The position numbers were made by a program, and so were the translations under genes. A DNA stretch of 64,000 nt, taken from positions 7,192,001 to 7,256,000 of the forward strand of contig NZ_CP094526.1 in assembly GCF_029910095.1 (NCBI RefSeq). The letters run 5' to 3'. Shown here piece after piece: positions 17,773-27,179 of this stretch. This DNA is from Bradyrhizobium sp. ISRA464. Its GTDB lineage: Bacteria; Pseudomonadota; Alphaproteobacteria; Rhizobiales; Xanthobacteraceae. The notes below the pieces were generated by a model. The model saw only the letters and a list, made by a program, of their open reading frames with translations. It searched no databases and had not been told where the DNA came from. Each line of letters opens with the position of its first letter. Positions within the stretch are counted from its first letter, which is position 1.

Positions 17773-18540
17773 TTATCCGTTCATGGTCAGGCCGCCGGAC
17801 ACGCTGATGACCTGCCCGGTCATGAAGTCGGCGTCGTCGCTCGACAGGAAGGCGATCAGGCCCGGAATATCGTCGGGCTGTCCGAGGCGCTTGAGCGGAA
17901 TCGCCCGCTTCAATCCGTCATAGATCTTCTGGCCGTACTCGCCTTCGCCGACGAAGGACCGCAGCAGGGCAGTGTCGGTCGGCCCCGGGCAGACGACGTT
18001 GACCCTGACATTGTCGCGCGCGCATTCCCGCGCGATGGTCTTCGAGAATGCGATCAGGCCGCCCTTGCAGGCCGAATAGACCGCCTCTCCCGACGAGCCA
18101 ACCCGGCCCGCATCGGAGGCGACGTTGACGACCTTGCCGCCGCCGGCCGCGATGAGGTGGGGAAGCGCCGCCTTGTGGAGATTCAGCGGACCGCGGAGGT
18201 TGATCGCAATGATCTTGTCCCACAAGTCCGGCTCGGTCTGCAGGAACGGCTTGGCGACGTCCCAGCCGGCATTGTTGACAAGGATGTCGAGCTTGCCGAA
18301 CTTGGCAACCCCGCGCTCGACGGCGTCCTTGACCCCCGCATAGTCGGCGATGTCGACGGCCGCGCACAGCAGGCGCTGATCGTCCGCACCGAGACCATCG
18401 GCCAATTGCTTCAGCGCATCGGCGTTGACGTCGAGCGCGATGATCTTGACCTCCTCGTCGAGGAATCTGCGGCAAATGGCCCGACCGATGCCGCCGGCTG
18501 CGCCGGTGACGATGGCAACGCGCTTCTTCAAACCTCTCAT
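17773..18540 (-). CDS. SDR oxidoreductase (BadH-like, 2-hydroxyacyl-CoA dehydrogenase type)
   Basis: 255 aa classical SDR. NAD-binding TGAAGGIG at 12-19, NNAG at 89-92, catalytic Ser142 (NVASDAG), Tyr155 and Lys159 (YSACK). Asp37 at the end of beta2 (IIALDVN) indicates NAD(H) preference. The text resembles 2-hydroxycyclohexanecarboxyl-CoA dehydrogenase (BadH). With the flanking dienoyl-CoA-reductase-like gene and MarR regulator it may belong to an acyl-CoA ring or side-chain degradation set. A GGAG lies about 9 nt before the ATG. Confidence 0.82.
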   Translation of the reverse strand: MRGLKKRVAIVTGAAGGIGRAICRRFLDEEVKIIALDVNADALKQLADGLGADDQRLLCAAVDIADYAGVKDAVERGVAKFGKLDILVNNAGWDVAKPFLQTEPDLWDKIIAINLRGPLNLHKAALPHLIAAGGGKVVNVASDAGRVGSSGEAVYSACKGGLIAFSKTIARECARDNVRVNVVCPGPTDTALLRSFVGEGEYGQKIYDGLKRAIPLKRLGQPDDIPGLIAFLSSDDADFMTGQVISVSGGLTMNG

Positions 18541-18650
18541 GGTGCTGCTCCGTTGAATGCGCTGTGGGCTCGGTCGCGAAGCTTGAACTTCCGGACCTTG
18601 TTCCCTCGTCCCGATCGATTCGTTGCTCCCCGCGATCTCCGCCGCGGTTG

Positions 18651-20645
18651 TCAGATGCGATTGCCGAGGATCGCGCCCTCATAGATCGCGCGCTTGGCGT
18701 CGAGCTCGCTGGCCAGGCGGGCGCCGCCGATGACGTGGACGGTCTGGCCGTTCGCCGCGATCTCGTCGGCGATGCCACGATCGGATTCCTGCCCGGCGCA
18801 GACCACGATCGTGTCGGCCGGCAGCACCTCGACGCGATCAGGCAGCGCAATGTGCAGGCCTTCGCCTTCGATCTTCAAATAGCGCGCCTCGGCGATCTGA
18901 CGAACCTTCAGGTCCTTCAATTCCTGGCGCAGGATCCAGCCGGTGCTCTTGCCGAGCGTGCGGCCGAACGCACCGGGCGAACGCTTGACCATGATGATCT
19001 GCCGCCGCGCCGGATGATGCGTCGGCGCGCCGTTGATGCCCCACCGCGCAAAGAACTCGTCGCGTGTCGGCCGGCGGCCATTGGTCTCCATCGCAAGGAA
19101 CAGCGCGACGTCGTGGCCGATGCCGCCGCCGCCGATCACGACCACCCGGTCGCCGGCCTTGACCGTGCCGTCGAGCACTTCGGTGTATCCGACGACCCTT
19201 GGATCGTCGCCACCGGGGATATCGATCAGGCGCGGCGACACGCCGGTCGAGACGATGACCTCGTCAAACCTCTCGCGCTTGAGCGCCCCCGGATCGACGG
19301 CTGTGCCGGTTCTGATCTCGACACCGGCCTCGCTGAGTTGCGCCTCGTAGCTATCAAGCGACAGGCCGTAGTCTTCCTTGCCGGGGATGTTCGCCGCCAA
19401 CGCGAACTGGCCGCCGATCCTGGGTGCCGCCTCGAACAGCGTCACGTGATGGCCGCGGCGTCCGGCTTCGAGGGCCGCCGCCATACCGGCCACGCCCGCG
19501 CCGACCACGGCCACGCGCTTGACCGCGGCGGCGGGCACATCGGTGAACTCGGTCTCGCGCGCCGCCCGTGGGTTGACCAGGCAGGTGATCACCTGGTCGG
19601 TGAAGTAATGGTCCAGGCAGGCCTGGTTGCAGGCGATGCAGACATTGACGAGGTCGGCCCGGCCGCGGCCGACCTTGTTGACGAACTCGGCGTCGGCCAA
19701 GAGCGGCCGCGCCATCGAGACCAAATCCGCTGCGCCATCGGCGATGATGCGGGCCGCATCGTCGGGCAGATTGATGCGGTTGCTCGCGGTCACTGGGATC
19801 TTGACGACGTTCTTCAGACGGCGGGTCGACTCGATGAAGGCGGCATGCGGCACCGGACCTGCGATGGTCGGCACCGCGGCCTCATGCCAGCCGATGCCGG
19901 TCGACAGGCAGTCGGCGCCCGACTTCTCGACTTCCCTCGCCAGCCAGATCGTCTCGTCCTGCGTCAGGCCGCCCTCGACGAGCTCGAGCGCCGAGATGCG
20001 ATAGGAGATGATCGCATCACCGATCGCGGCGCCGACCGCCCTGATCACAGCGAGCGGAAAGCGCGCGCGGTTCTCCAGCGCGCCGCCCCACGCATCGGTC
20101 CGATGATTGGTGCGCGGCGCGAGGAACTCGCTGATCAGGTAGCCCTCCGAGCCCATGATCTCGACGCCGTCATAGCCAGCCTCGATCGCAAGACGCGCGG
20201 TCGCGGCATAATTGCGGATCGTCTCCTCGATCTGTTCGGCGGAGAGTTCGGCGGGTACGTCGCGATTGATCGGGGACTTGATCGGCGACGGCGCGACAAT
20301 GGCCGGATGATAGCCGTAACGGCCGGCATGCAGGATCTGCAGCAGGATGCGGCCGCCGGCCGCGTAGACCGGCTCGACAATTTTCCTGTGATCCGGAACC
20401 TGGTCGGGCCGCTCGAACGTGCCCGGCTCGTTCTTCATCCGGCCGGCGAAGTTCGGCGCAAAGCCGCCGGTGACGATCAGGCCGGCGCCGCCCTTGGCGC
20501 GCTCCGCATAGAAGCGGCCCAGTTCATCGAACCGCTCGGGATGACATTCGAGCCCGGTGTGCATCGAGCCCATGACGATCCGGCTCTTCAACGTCGCCGA
20601 GCCAACCCGGATCGGATCGAGAAGAACGGACTGAGCGTCGGCCAT
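18651..20645 (-). CDS. NADH:flavin oxidoreductase, 2,4-dienoyl-CoA-reductase-like (OYE + FAD/NAD domains)
   Basis: 664 aa. The N-terminal FMN TIM barrel (1 to about 350) contains the OYE stretch AGYDGVEIMGSEGYLISEFL and LAPRTNHRTDAWGG. A 4Fe-4S cysteine cluster follows (CIACNQACLDHYFTDQVITC). The C-terminal half is a FAD/NAD(P) Rossmann pair (VAVVGAGVAGMAAALEAGRR; VVVIGGGGIGHDVALFLA). This is the FadH/TMADH architecture: electrons pass from NAD(P)H via FAD and 4Fe-4S to FMN and an enoyl or dienoyl thioester. It is the first gene of a minus-strand set with the SDR (110 bp gap) and MarR genes. Confidence 0.9.
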   Translation of the reverse strand: MADAQSVLLDPIRVGSATLKSRIVMGSMHTGLECHPERFDELGRFYAERAKGGAGLIVTGGFAPNFAGRMKNEPGTFERPDQVPDHRKIVEPVYAAGGRILLQILHAGRYGYHPAIVAPSPIKSPINRDVPAELSAEQIEETIRNYAATARLAIEAGYDGVEIMGSEGYLISEFLAPRTNHRTDAWGGALENRARFPLAVIRAVGAAIGDAIISYRISALELVEGGLTQDETIWLAREVEKSGADCLSTGIGWHEAAVPTIAGPVPHAAFIESTRRLKNVVKIPVTASNRINLPDDAARIIADGAADLVSMARPLLADAEFVNKVGRGRADLVNVCIACNQACLDHYFTDQVITCLVNPRAARETEFTDVPAAAVKRVAVVGAGVAGMAAALEAGRRGHHVTLFEAAPRIGGQFALAANIPGKEDYGLSLDSYEAQLSEAGVEIRTGTAVDPGALKRERFDEVIVSTGVSPRLIDIPGGDDPRVVGYTEVLDGTVKAGDRVVVIGGGGIGHDVALFLAMETNGRRPTRDEFFARWGINGAPTHHPARRQIIMVKRSPGAFGRTLGKSTGWILRQELKDLKVRQIAEARYLKIEGEGLHIALPDRVEVLPADTIVVCAGQESDRGIADEIAANGQTVHVIGGARLASELDAKRAIYEGAILGNRI

Positions 20646-20980
20646 GCTGAGCTCCCTGGATGCGTCGACAGCCTATTTAGCGCGGCGAGATATGTCAATA
20701 TGTTTATATATTACGTACGCTCATCGCGATTTATCGCGCGCTCCAACGTTTCGTTCAAACGGCAATCACAAGTAAAATAATATGTTGTCATTAGTCAGCC
20801 ATTCTGCCGTACACCCTCCTGCCCGTTGCAGAGAATCCCGGTCACATCGACGGCCGTTGCGAAGACACACCGATCGCTCAAGGCAGACATTCAGCCGCAA
20901 ACGGTTGCGGCCGGCGCCGGCTTTTGGGATCGTGCAGCGCGCGCTCGCGCATACCATCCCTTGATCAAGGAGTTCCCGAC
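20646..20980. promoter_or_regulatory. AT-rich divergent promoter region
   Basis: 335 bp between the divergent flavoenzyme and enolase-superfamily genes. The segment 20690-20790 is markedly AT-rich against its surroundings and includes an imperfect palindrome AATATGTTTATATATT (20697-20712), about 50 bp upstream of the flavoenzyme start, a plausible site for the nearby MarR regulator. Exact -35/-10 boxes cannot be fixed by eye. Confidence 0.4.
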
Positions 20981-22072
20981 GTGGCCATCCTCAAGGACTT
21001 CACGGTGGGCTTCTACAAGATCCCGCTGCCGACTGTGCTGAGCGACAGCACGCATGGTAAGATCAAGGCGTTCGAACTGATTACGATCCGCGCCCGCGAC
21101 GCCGACGGCGCGGAAGGAACCGGCTACACCTACACGGTCGGCCGCAACGGCGGTGCCATCGCCGACATCCTGACCCGCGAGATCTGCGAGATCGCACTCG
21201 AGATGGAGGCCGAGGACACCGAGCAGCTCTGGCACAGAGTATGGTGGGCGCTGCACTATGGCGGCCGCGGCGGGCCGGCGGTGCTTGCCCTTTCGGCGCT
21301 CGACATCGCGTTGTGGGATCTCAAGGCGCGGCGGGCGTTGCTGCCGCTGTGGCGGCTGCTCGGCGGCTTCGACCCGCACGTGCCCTGCTACGCCGGCGGC
21401 ATCGATCTCGACCTGCCGCTGGATGGCCTGCTGAAGCAGACCGACGACAATCTCGCGAAGGGCTTTCGCGCCATCAAGATGAAGGTCGGCCGGCCCAGCC
21501 TCGCATCCGACGTGACGCGCGTGAAGGCGATGCGGGGCCACCTCGGGGACGAGTTTCCGCTGATGGCCGACGCCAACATGAAATGGACCGTCGAGGAAGC
21601 GATCCGCGCCGCGCGGGCCTTGCAACCTTTCGACCTGACCTGGCTCGAGGAGCCGACCATTCCCGACGACGTCGCTGGCCACGCGCGTATCCTGCAAGCC
21701 GGCGGCGTGCCGATCGCGGCCGGAGAAAACCTGCGCAGCCTGTGGGAGTTCAAGCCATACATCGCCGGCGGCGCGCTGTCTTATGCCGAGCCCGATGTCA
21801 CGAATTGCGGCGGCGTCACCAGCTTCATGAAGATCGCGCGCCTCGCCGAAGCCTTCAACATCCCGGTCACCAGCCATGGCGCGCACGACATCACCGTCCA
21901 TCTGCTGGCGGCCTGCCCGAACCGCTCCTATCTCGAGGCGCACGGCTTCGGCCTCGACCGTTACATCGCAAATCCGCTGGTGCTCGAGCAGGGCATGGCG
22001 ATCGCTCCGGATCGGCCGGGGCACGGCGTCGCGTTCGACTGGACAGGATTGGACCGGCTCAGCGCGCGATGA
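20981..22072 (+). CDS. Mandelate racemase / muconate-lactonizing-type enolase-superfamily enzyme
   Basis: 363 aa from GTG 20981, with AAGGAG 8 nt upstream; the longer frame from 20924 lacks a site. N-terminal capping domain, then a TIM barrel with KxK base (IKMKVGRP, K166/K168), metal ligands Asp197 (ADANM), Glu223 (WLEEP) and Glu249 (AGEN), and a His-Asp dyad Asp272/His299 (TSHGAHD) with the same spacing as mandelate racemase. All acid/base residues are present, so it abstracts an alpha-proton from a carboxylate, as a racemase or sugar-acid dehydratase. Substrate unassigned. Confidence 0.87.
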   Translation: MAILKDFTVGFYKIPLPTVLSDSTHGKIKAFELITIRARDADGAEGTGYTYTVGRNGGAIADILTREICEIALEMEAEDTEQLWHRVWWALHYGGRGGPAVLALSALDIALWDLKARRALLPLWRLLGGFDPHVPCYAGGIDLDLPLDGLLKQTDDNLAKGFRAIKMKVGRPSLASDVTRVKAMRGHLGDEFPLMADANMKWTVEEAIRAARALQPFDLTWLEEPTIPDDVAGHARILQAGGVPIAAGENLRSLWEFKPYIAGGALSYAEPDVTNCGGVTSFMKIARLAEAFNIPVTSHGAHDITVHLLAACPNRSYLEAHGFGLDRYIANPLVLEQGMAIAPDRPGHGVAFDWTGLDRLSAR

Positions 22073-22089
22073 TGGCGCCCGGAAAGCTT

Positions 22090-22260
22090 ACCTCTCCCTT
22101 GGGAGAGGCATAGGCCGCCTTCAGCGGCCATCCTTGAGAGGACGCCGAAGCGCTGCTTCGGCTATGGCGTAGCGCCGGGTGAGGGGTTACGGTCTCTCGT
22201 GAGAGCTGCGGCCCCTCACCCGATTTGCTGCGCAAATCACCTCTCCCCATCGGGGAGAGG
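22090..22260. repeat. Palindromic intergenic repeat (CTCTCCC...GGGAGAGG type)
   Basis: Three nested hairpins: CCTCTCCC/GGGAGAGG at 22091-22108, CGGGTGAGGGG/CCCCTCACCCG near 22175 and 22212, and CCTCTCCCCATCGGGGAGAGG at 22240-22260. It separates the enolase-superfamily gene from the M20 gene and is related in motif, not in full sequence, to the repeats at 26055, 30072 and 47570. The rest of 22073-22423 shows no gene. Confidence 0.7.
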
Positions 22261-22423
22261 TGAACGGAGTCCGCGGCCAACCTCATTCAGTTTTATCATG
22301 CCTTAGACGTAGACGTGACGCTGCGGGAAAGCTGGTCTGCCGGCGCGCGCTAGGCGAGCTCGCGGCAAGCTGCTAGCTCTTTGCGCTTCAGATTTGCCTA
22401 TGCAAGTATAGGAACCGGAGCAA

Positions 22424-23842
22424 ATGGACAACCGCAGTGATGTTTGGCGTGGCGTCGACGCGATCAAGCCGCGTTTCATCGAATTGAGCGACCGTGTGTG
22501 GGGGATGCCGGAGGTCTGCTACACCGAGGCACGCTCGTCCGCCGAACATCTGGCCGAGCTACGGCATCAGGGATTTCGCATTACCGAGAACGTCGCCGGA
22601 ATTCCGACCGCGCTGATGGGCGAATGGGGTGAAGGCGGCCCGGTGATCGCCTTCCTCGGCGAGTATGACGCGCTGCCCGGCCTCAGCCAGGAGGCCGGCG
22701 TCGCCGAGCATCGTCCGATCGAAGCCGACGGCCACGGCCATGGCTGCGGCCATAATCTGCTCGGCTCCTCCGCCCTGCTCGCCGCCACTGCGGTGAAGGA
22801 CTGGCTTGCCGCCAACAGGGTGCCGGGGCGCGTGCGCTATTACGGCTGCCCCGCCGAGGAAGGCGGCGCCGCGAAGGCCTTCATGGTGCGCTCCGGCGCG
22901 TTCGACGACGCCGACATCGCCATCACCTGGCATCCGCACAGCTTCTGGGAGGTGGCGGTGACGCCGTCGCTTGCCAACACCCGCGCCGATTTCACCTTCA
23001 CCGGGCGCACCTCGCATGCCTCGGCCTCGCCGCATCTCGGCCGCAGCGCGCTCGATGCGGTCGAGCTGATGAATGTCGGCGTCAACTACATGCGCGAGCA
23101 CATGCCGAGCGACGCCCGGGTGCACTACGCGCTGCTCGACACCGGCGGGATCGCGCCCAACGTGGTGCAGGCCCATGCTCGCGTGCGCTATTCGATCCGC
23201 GCCCGCGACCTGCCCGGCATGAACGAGCTCGTCGAACGCGTGCACAAGATCGCGCAGGGCGCGGCGTTGATGACCGAGACCAAGGTGGAGATGAAGATCA
23301 TCTCCGCGGTCTCCAACATCCTGCCCAACACGCCGCTGGAGCAGGAGCTGCACCGGATCATGGAAGACCTCGGCCCGCCGCATTTCGACGACGCGGACAA
23401 GGATTTCGCGAGCAAGATCCGCGCGACCCTGACCGAGAAGGACATCGCCTCGGTTTATTACGCGATCGGCATGGATCCGACCGACCGGCCGTTGGCCGAC
23501 TTCCTGGTGCCGATCGACGCCAAGCGCAATCCGCTGATCGGCTCGACCGATGTCGGCGACGTCAGCTGGGTGGTGCCGACCGTGCAGGTTCATGCACCGA
23601 CGGTTGCAATCGGTACGCCCTTCCACACCTGGCAGGTTGTGGCCCAGGGCAAGACGCCGGCCGCGCACAAGGCGATGGTGCAGGCCGCCAAGGCGATGGC
23701 CGGTCTCGGCGTCAAGGCGCTGATGGAGCCGGAGTTGATAGCCGCCGCCAAGGCAGACCTGACAAAGCGAACCAACCGGACACCTTATGTCAGCCCGCTG
23801 CCGACGAATGTTGCACCGCCGTTGGACATGTCGGTGGCCTGA
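22424..23842 (+). CDS. M20 amidohydrolase (AbgB-like aminoacylase / aminobenzoyl-glutamate hydrolase)
   Basis: 472 aa cytosolic di-metal amidohydrolase. Metal-binding GHGHGCGHN (103-111) has the Cys/His variant typical of M20D, and AEEGG (144-148) contains the catalytic Glu. The dimerisation domain starts near SHASASPHLGRSALDAVELM. Length and text fit the AbgB/AbgA-like branch, which cleaves N-acyl or p-aminobenzoyl amino-acid amides. It lies just upstream of a peptide ABC operon, so it may hydrolyse an imported amide. GGAGCAA precedes the ATG. Confidence 0.88.
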   Translation: MDNRSDVWRGVDAIKPRFIELSDRVWGMPEVCYTEARSSAEHLAELRHQGFRITENVAGIPTALMGEWGEGGPVIAFLGEYDALPGLSQEAGVAEHRPIEADGHGHGCGHNLLGSSALLAATAVKDWLAANRVPGRVRYYGCPAEEGGAAKAFMVRSGAFDDADIAITWHPHSFWEVAVTPSLANTRADFTFTGRTSHASASPHLGRSALDAVELMNVGVNYMREHMPSDARVHYALLDTGGIAPNVVQAHARVRYSIRARDLPGMNELVERVHKIAQGAALMTETKVEMKIISAVSNILPNTPLEQELHRIMEDLGPPHFDDADKDFASKIRATLTEKDIASVYYAIGMDPTDRPLADFLVPIDAKRNPLIGSTDVGDVSWVVPTVQVHAPTVAIGTPFHTWQVVAQGKTPAAHKAMVQAAKAMAGLGVKALMEPELIAAAKADLTKRTNRTPYVSPLPTNVAPPLDMSVA

Positions 23843-23908
23843 CAGCAAGCGTCGAATCGAGGCCAAGCGTGATCTGACCCCGGGCAGCCCTGGATTTAAT
23901 CCAGAACC

Positions 23909-23933
23909 TTGCCCGGGACATGATCCCGGGCAA
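23909..23933 (+). terminator. Hairpin after the M20 gene
   Basis: TTGCCCGGGA (23909-23918) pairs perfectly with TCCCGGGCAA (23924-23933) over a 5-nt loop, and a smaller TGGAT/ATCCA stem lies at 23891-23903. There is no strong T-tract, so it is either a weak terminator or an intergenic palindrome. The remainder of 23843-24202 contains no gene; the promoter of the peptide ABC operon should lie there. Confidence 0.45.
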
Positions 23934-24202
23934 ATCTTGCCTCGCGCCAAAAAAACGCATCAGAACAAAGGATAACGAACAAATTTTCCGCACTCCAAGG
24001 GGTGCGGGAGCATGCTTTGGCGCGGAAATGCCGAAGCCATGTGCGGCAGCGCGGCCTTCTGCACAAGCGATAGCCAAAAGACCAATGGGTTGAGCCGCGT
24101 GAGGCGTTGACCTGCGCGATCATTCGGTGTGCCATCTGCGGCCAAATAACCGGCGGCCCAATCCGCGGCCAGCCGCAATCACCGGAACCGGACGAGGGGA
24201 CT

Positions 24203-25993
24203 ATGTTCGACAAAGACCTGCGGAGCATGATCGACGACGTGAAGGGCGGACGCATGGATCGCCGCGCCTTCGTCAAGCGGATGATTGCCGTCGGCCTCAC
24301 CGCGCCGATGGCCAACCAGATCCTCGCCATCGGCGGCGTCGCGATGGCGCAAAGCCCCAACCCCTACAAGCCGACCAAGCGCGGCGGCGGCGGTCCGTTG
24401 AAGCTGTTGTGGTGGCAGGGCCCCACCCTGCTCAATCCGCATTTCGCCACCGGCACCAAGGACCAGGACGGTTCGCGCCTGTTCTACGAGCCGCTCGCGA
24501 GCTGGGACGTCGACGGCCATCTCAACCCGATCCTTGCCGCGGAAATCCCCTCGATCAAGAACGGCGGACTCTCCGCCGACGCCAAATCGGTGACGTGGAA
24601 ACTCAAGCCCGGCGTCAAATGGCATGACGGAAAACCGTTCACCGCCGACGACGTCGTGTTCAACTGGGAATATGCCACCGATCCGGCGACGGCGGCCGTC
24701 TCCAGCGGCACCTACGCCGATATGACCGTCGAGAAGGTCGACGACCTCACCGTCCGCATCAACTTCAAGAAGCCGACGCCGTTCTGGGCCAACGCCTTCG
24801 TCGGCGCCTATGGCTGCATCATTCCGAAGCATTTGTTCGTGGAGTACAAGGGCGGCAAGTCCCGCGAGGCGCCGAACAATCTGAAGCCGGTCGGCACCGG
24901 TCCCTACAAATTCGTCGAGTTCAAGCCGGGCGATCTGGTGCGCGGCGAGATCAATCCGGACTACCACATGCCGAACCGGCCCTATTTCGACACGGTCGAG
25001 ATGAAGGGCGGCGGCGATGCCGTCTCGGCGGCGCGCGCGGTGATCCAGACCGGCGAATATGATTTCGCCTGGAACATCCAGGTGGAAGACGAGGTGCTGC
25101 TGCGCCTGGAAAAGGGCGGTAAGGGCAAGACCCTCTACGCGGTCGGCGGCGACATCGAATTCATCGCGATCAACTTCACCGACCCCAACGTTGAAGTCGA
25201 CGGCGAGCGCTCGTCGATGAAGACCAAGCATCCGATCCTGTCGGATCCGGCCGTGCGCAAGGCGCTCGCGATGCTGGTCGACCGCGAGTCCGTGAAGAAG
25301 GTGATCTACGGCCGCGCCGGACGCACCACCGCGAACTATCTCAACGGCCCCGAGGAGTTCGTCTCCAAGAACACCAAATGGGAGTTCAACATCGAGAAGG
25401 CGAGCCAGCTTCTGGAACAGGCCGGCTGGAAGGCGGGCTCGGACGGCATCCGCGAGAAGGACGGCAAGCGGCTGAAGCTGCTCTACCAGACCTCGATCAA
25501 CGGGCCGCGCCAGAAGACCCAGGCGATCGTCAAGCAGGCCTGCCAGAAGGCCGGCATAGACGTCGAGCTGAAGTCGGTGGTGGCCTCGGTGTTCTTCTCC
25601 TCCGACGTCGCCAACCCCGACACCTACTCCAAGTTCTACGCCGACATCGAGATGTTCCAGATCCCGATGACCCAGCCCGATCCCGCCCTGCACATGCGCC
25701 GCTACCTCTCGCGCAATGTCGCCACCAAGGAGAACAAGTGGCAGGGCCAGAATTTCCCGCGTTGGGTCAACAAGGATTACGACGCCGCGATCGATGCGGC
25801 GGATACCGAGACCGATCCGATCAAGCGCGCCGACCTCTATATCAAGTGCAACGACCTGCTATGGCAGAACACGGTGGTGATCCCCGTGATGCATCGCCTC
25901 GCGGTCGAAGCCTGCTCCAATACGCTGCGGCCGGCCCTCTCCGGCTGGGCCAACCAGACCGACAATCTGCAAGACTGGTACCGGGAGGCATGA
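24203..25993 (+). CDS. Peptide ABC transporter substrate-binding protein (SBP_bac_5), Tat-type signal
   Basis: 596 aa from ATG 24203 with GAGGGGA about 2-6 nt upstream. The N-terminus MFDKDLRSMIDDVKGGRMDR precedes a twin-arginine motif (DRRAFVKRM) and hydrophobic stretch ending near GVAMAQSP (about 52), indicating Tat export. The mature protein has the family-5 hallmark WHDGKPFTADDVVFNWEYA and a C-terminal EACSNTLRPALSGWANQ. It captures a peptide or peptide-like solute for the permeases encoded downstream. First gene of a five-gene operon (24203-30004); a 118-bp palindromic repeat separates it from the rest. Confidence 0.9.
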   Translation: MFDKDLRSMIDDVKGGRMDRRAFVKRMIAVGLTAPMANQILAIGGVAMAQSPNPYKPTKRGGGGPLKLLWWQGPTLLNPHFATGTKDQDGSRLFYEPLASWDVDGHLNPILAAEIPSIKNGGLSADAKSVTWKLKPGVKWHDGKPFTADDVVFNWEYATDPATAAVSSGTYADMTVEKVDDLTVRINFKKPTPFWANAFVGAYGCIIPKHLFVEYKGGKSREAPNNLKPVGTGPYKFVEFKPGDLVRGEINPDYHMPNRPYFDTVEMKGGGDAVSAARAVIQTGEYDFAWNIQVEDEVLLRLEKGGKGKTLYAVGGDIEFIAINFTDPNVEVDGERSSMKTKHPILSDPAVRKALAMLVDRESVKKVIYGRAGRTTANYLNGPEEFVSKNTKWEFNIEKASQLLEQAGWKAGSDGIREKDGKRLKLLYQTSINGPRQKTQAIVKQACQKAGIDVELKSVVASVFFSSDVANPDTYSKFYADIEMFQIPMTQPDPALHMRRYLSRNVATKENKWQGQNFPRWVNKDYDAAIDAADTETDPIKRADLYIKCNDLLWQNTVVIPVMHRLAVEACSNTLRPALSGWANQTDNLQDWYREA

Positions 25994-26054
25994 CGCGGCG
26001 GTGTTACCGCGAAGCGATCTCTGGTCGAGCCGGCCTCTCGGCGATGCTGCCCCA

Positions 26055-26172
26055 CCTCTCCCGCTTGCGGGGGAGGTCGCTGCGCTCAGAGAGTGCAGCG
26101 GGTGGGGGCTCTCTCCACGATGGGACTCGCGGCGATACCCCTACCCCAACCCTCCCCCGCAAGCGGGAGAGG
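26055..26172. repeat. Dispersed repeat, copy 1 (22-bp perfect inverted termini)
   Basis: The 22 bases at 26055-26076 are the exact reverse complement of 26151-26172 (core CTCTCCCGCTTGCGGGGGAG), with further internal dyad symmetry (GGGGGCTCTCTCC). Similar copies are at 30072-30193 and 47570-47711. Here it lies between a binding-protein gene and its permease gene, where a transcript hairpin could protect or attenuate the operon mRNA. Confidence 0.85.
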
Positions 26173-26222
26173 GAGCGCAATTCCTTCGCGGTCGCTATTC
26201 CGCCTGATCTCACTGTTCGCCC

Positions 26223-27179
26223 ATGAGTCAATATATCCTGCGTCGCCTGATGATCGCGATCCCGAGCCTGCTCGGGATCTCGTTCGTGCTGTTCATCGTG
26301 CTCGCGCTCGCGCCGGGCGACCCGTTCAGCGAGCTCGCCACCAATCCGAACGTGCCGCCCGAGGTGCAGGCTGCGCTTCGCGCCAAGTTCGGCCTCGATG
26401 ACCCGATCTATCTTCGCTACCTGCACTGGCTCTCGGCCATGGCCCATGGCGATTGGGGATTCTCCTTCGTCAGCCGGGTGGATGTCGACACCCTGATCCT
26501 GCAGCGGCTGCCGGCCACGCTCTATGTGATCGGCTCGGCGCAAATCCTGGCGCTGCTGATCGCGATTCCGGTCGGCGTCTATGCCGCCACCCGCCCCTAT
26601 TCGCTGTTCGACAGCCTCGCCAACACCTTTGCCTTCATCGGCTTCTCGCTGCCGACCTTCTTCACGGGCATCCTGTTCATCCTGATCTTCTCGGTGAAGC
26701 TGGACTGGCTGCCGTTCGTCTACTCCGATGTGCCGGGGACCGGGATCCCCTGGCTGCTGGAGACGATCCGGCAGGCGATCATGCCAGTGATGGTGCTCGG
26801 CCTGTTCCAGGCGGCGTCGATGACCCGCTTCGTGCGTTCGGCGATGCTCGACGTGATCCGCCTCGACTATGTCACCACCGCCCGCGCCAAGGGGCTCGGC
26901 CAGGCCAAGGTGATCATCAAGCATGTGATGCGCAACGCGATGATCCCGGTCGTCACCCTGATCGCACTGCAGATGCCCGCGGTGTTCGGCGGCGCCATCG
27001 TCACCGAGCAGATCTTCCGCATTCCGGGCATCGGCTCGCTCCTGATTTCCTCCATCCTCGCCAACGATACACCGGTCGTGATGGCCGTGACCTTCGTCTT
27101 CGCGTGTCTCGTGGTGCTGTTCAACCTGATCGCAGATGTCCTCTATGGCTGGCTTGACCCTCGCATCTCCTTCCGCTGA
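26223..27179 (+). CDS. Peptide ABC transporter permease (DppB type)
   Basis: 318 aa, about six transmembrane segments, beginning MSQYILRRLMIAIPSLLGIS as DppB/OppB proteins do. The EAA-loop region is TTARAKGLGQAKVIIKHVMR, followed by NAMIPVVTLIAL. It forms the membrane channel with the DppC-type subunit. Its 3' end overlaps the next gene by at least 35 nt, indicating tight coupling. Confidence 0.92.
   Translation: MSQYILRRLMIAIPSLLGISFVLFIVLALAPGDPFSELATNPNVPPEVQAALRAKFGLDDPIYLRYLHWLSAMAHGDWGFSFVSRVDVDTLILQRLPATLYVIGSAQILALLIAIPVGVYAATRPYSLFDSLANTFAFIGFSLPTFFTGILFILIFSVKLDWLPFVYSDVPGTGIPWLLETIRQAIMPVMVLGLFQAASMTRFVRSAMLDVIRLDYVTTARAKGLGQAKVIIKHVMRNAMIPVVTLIALQMPAVFGGAIVTEQIFRIPGIGSLLISSILANDTPVVMAVTFVFACLVVLFNLIADVLYGWLDPRISFR

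Noticed and set aside
18564..20780. 738-codon open frame on the plus strand antisense to the flavoenzyme
   Set aside because: It is the GC-rich shadow of the minus-strand 2,4-dienoyl-CoA-reductase-like gene, which has full domain motifs. The antisense translation shows no domain and is full of Arg/Asp/His runs.
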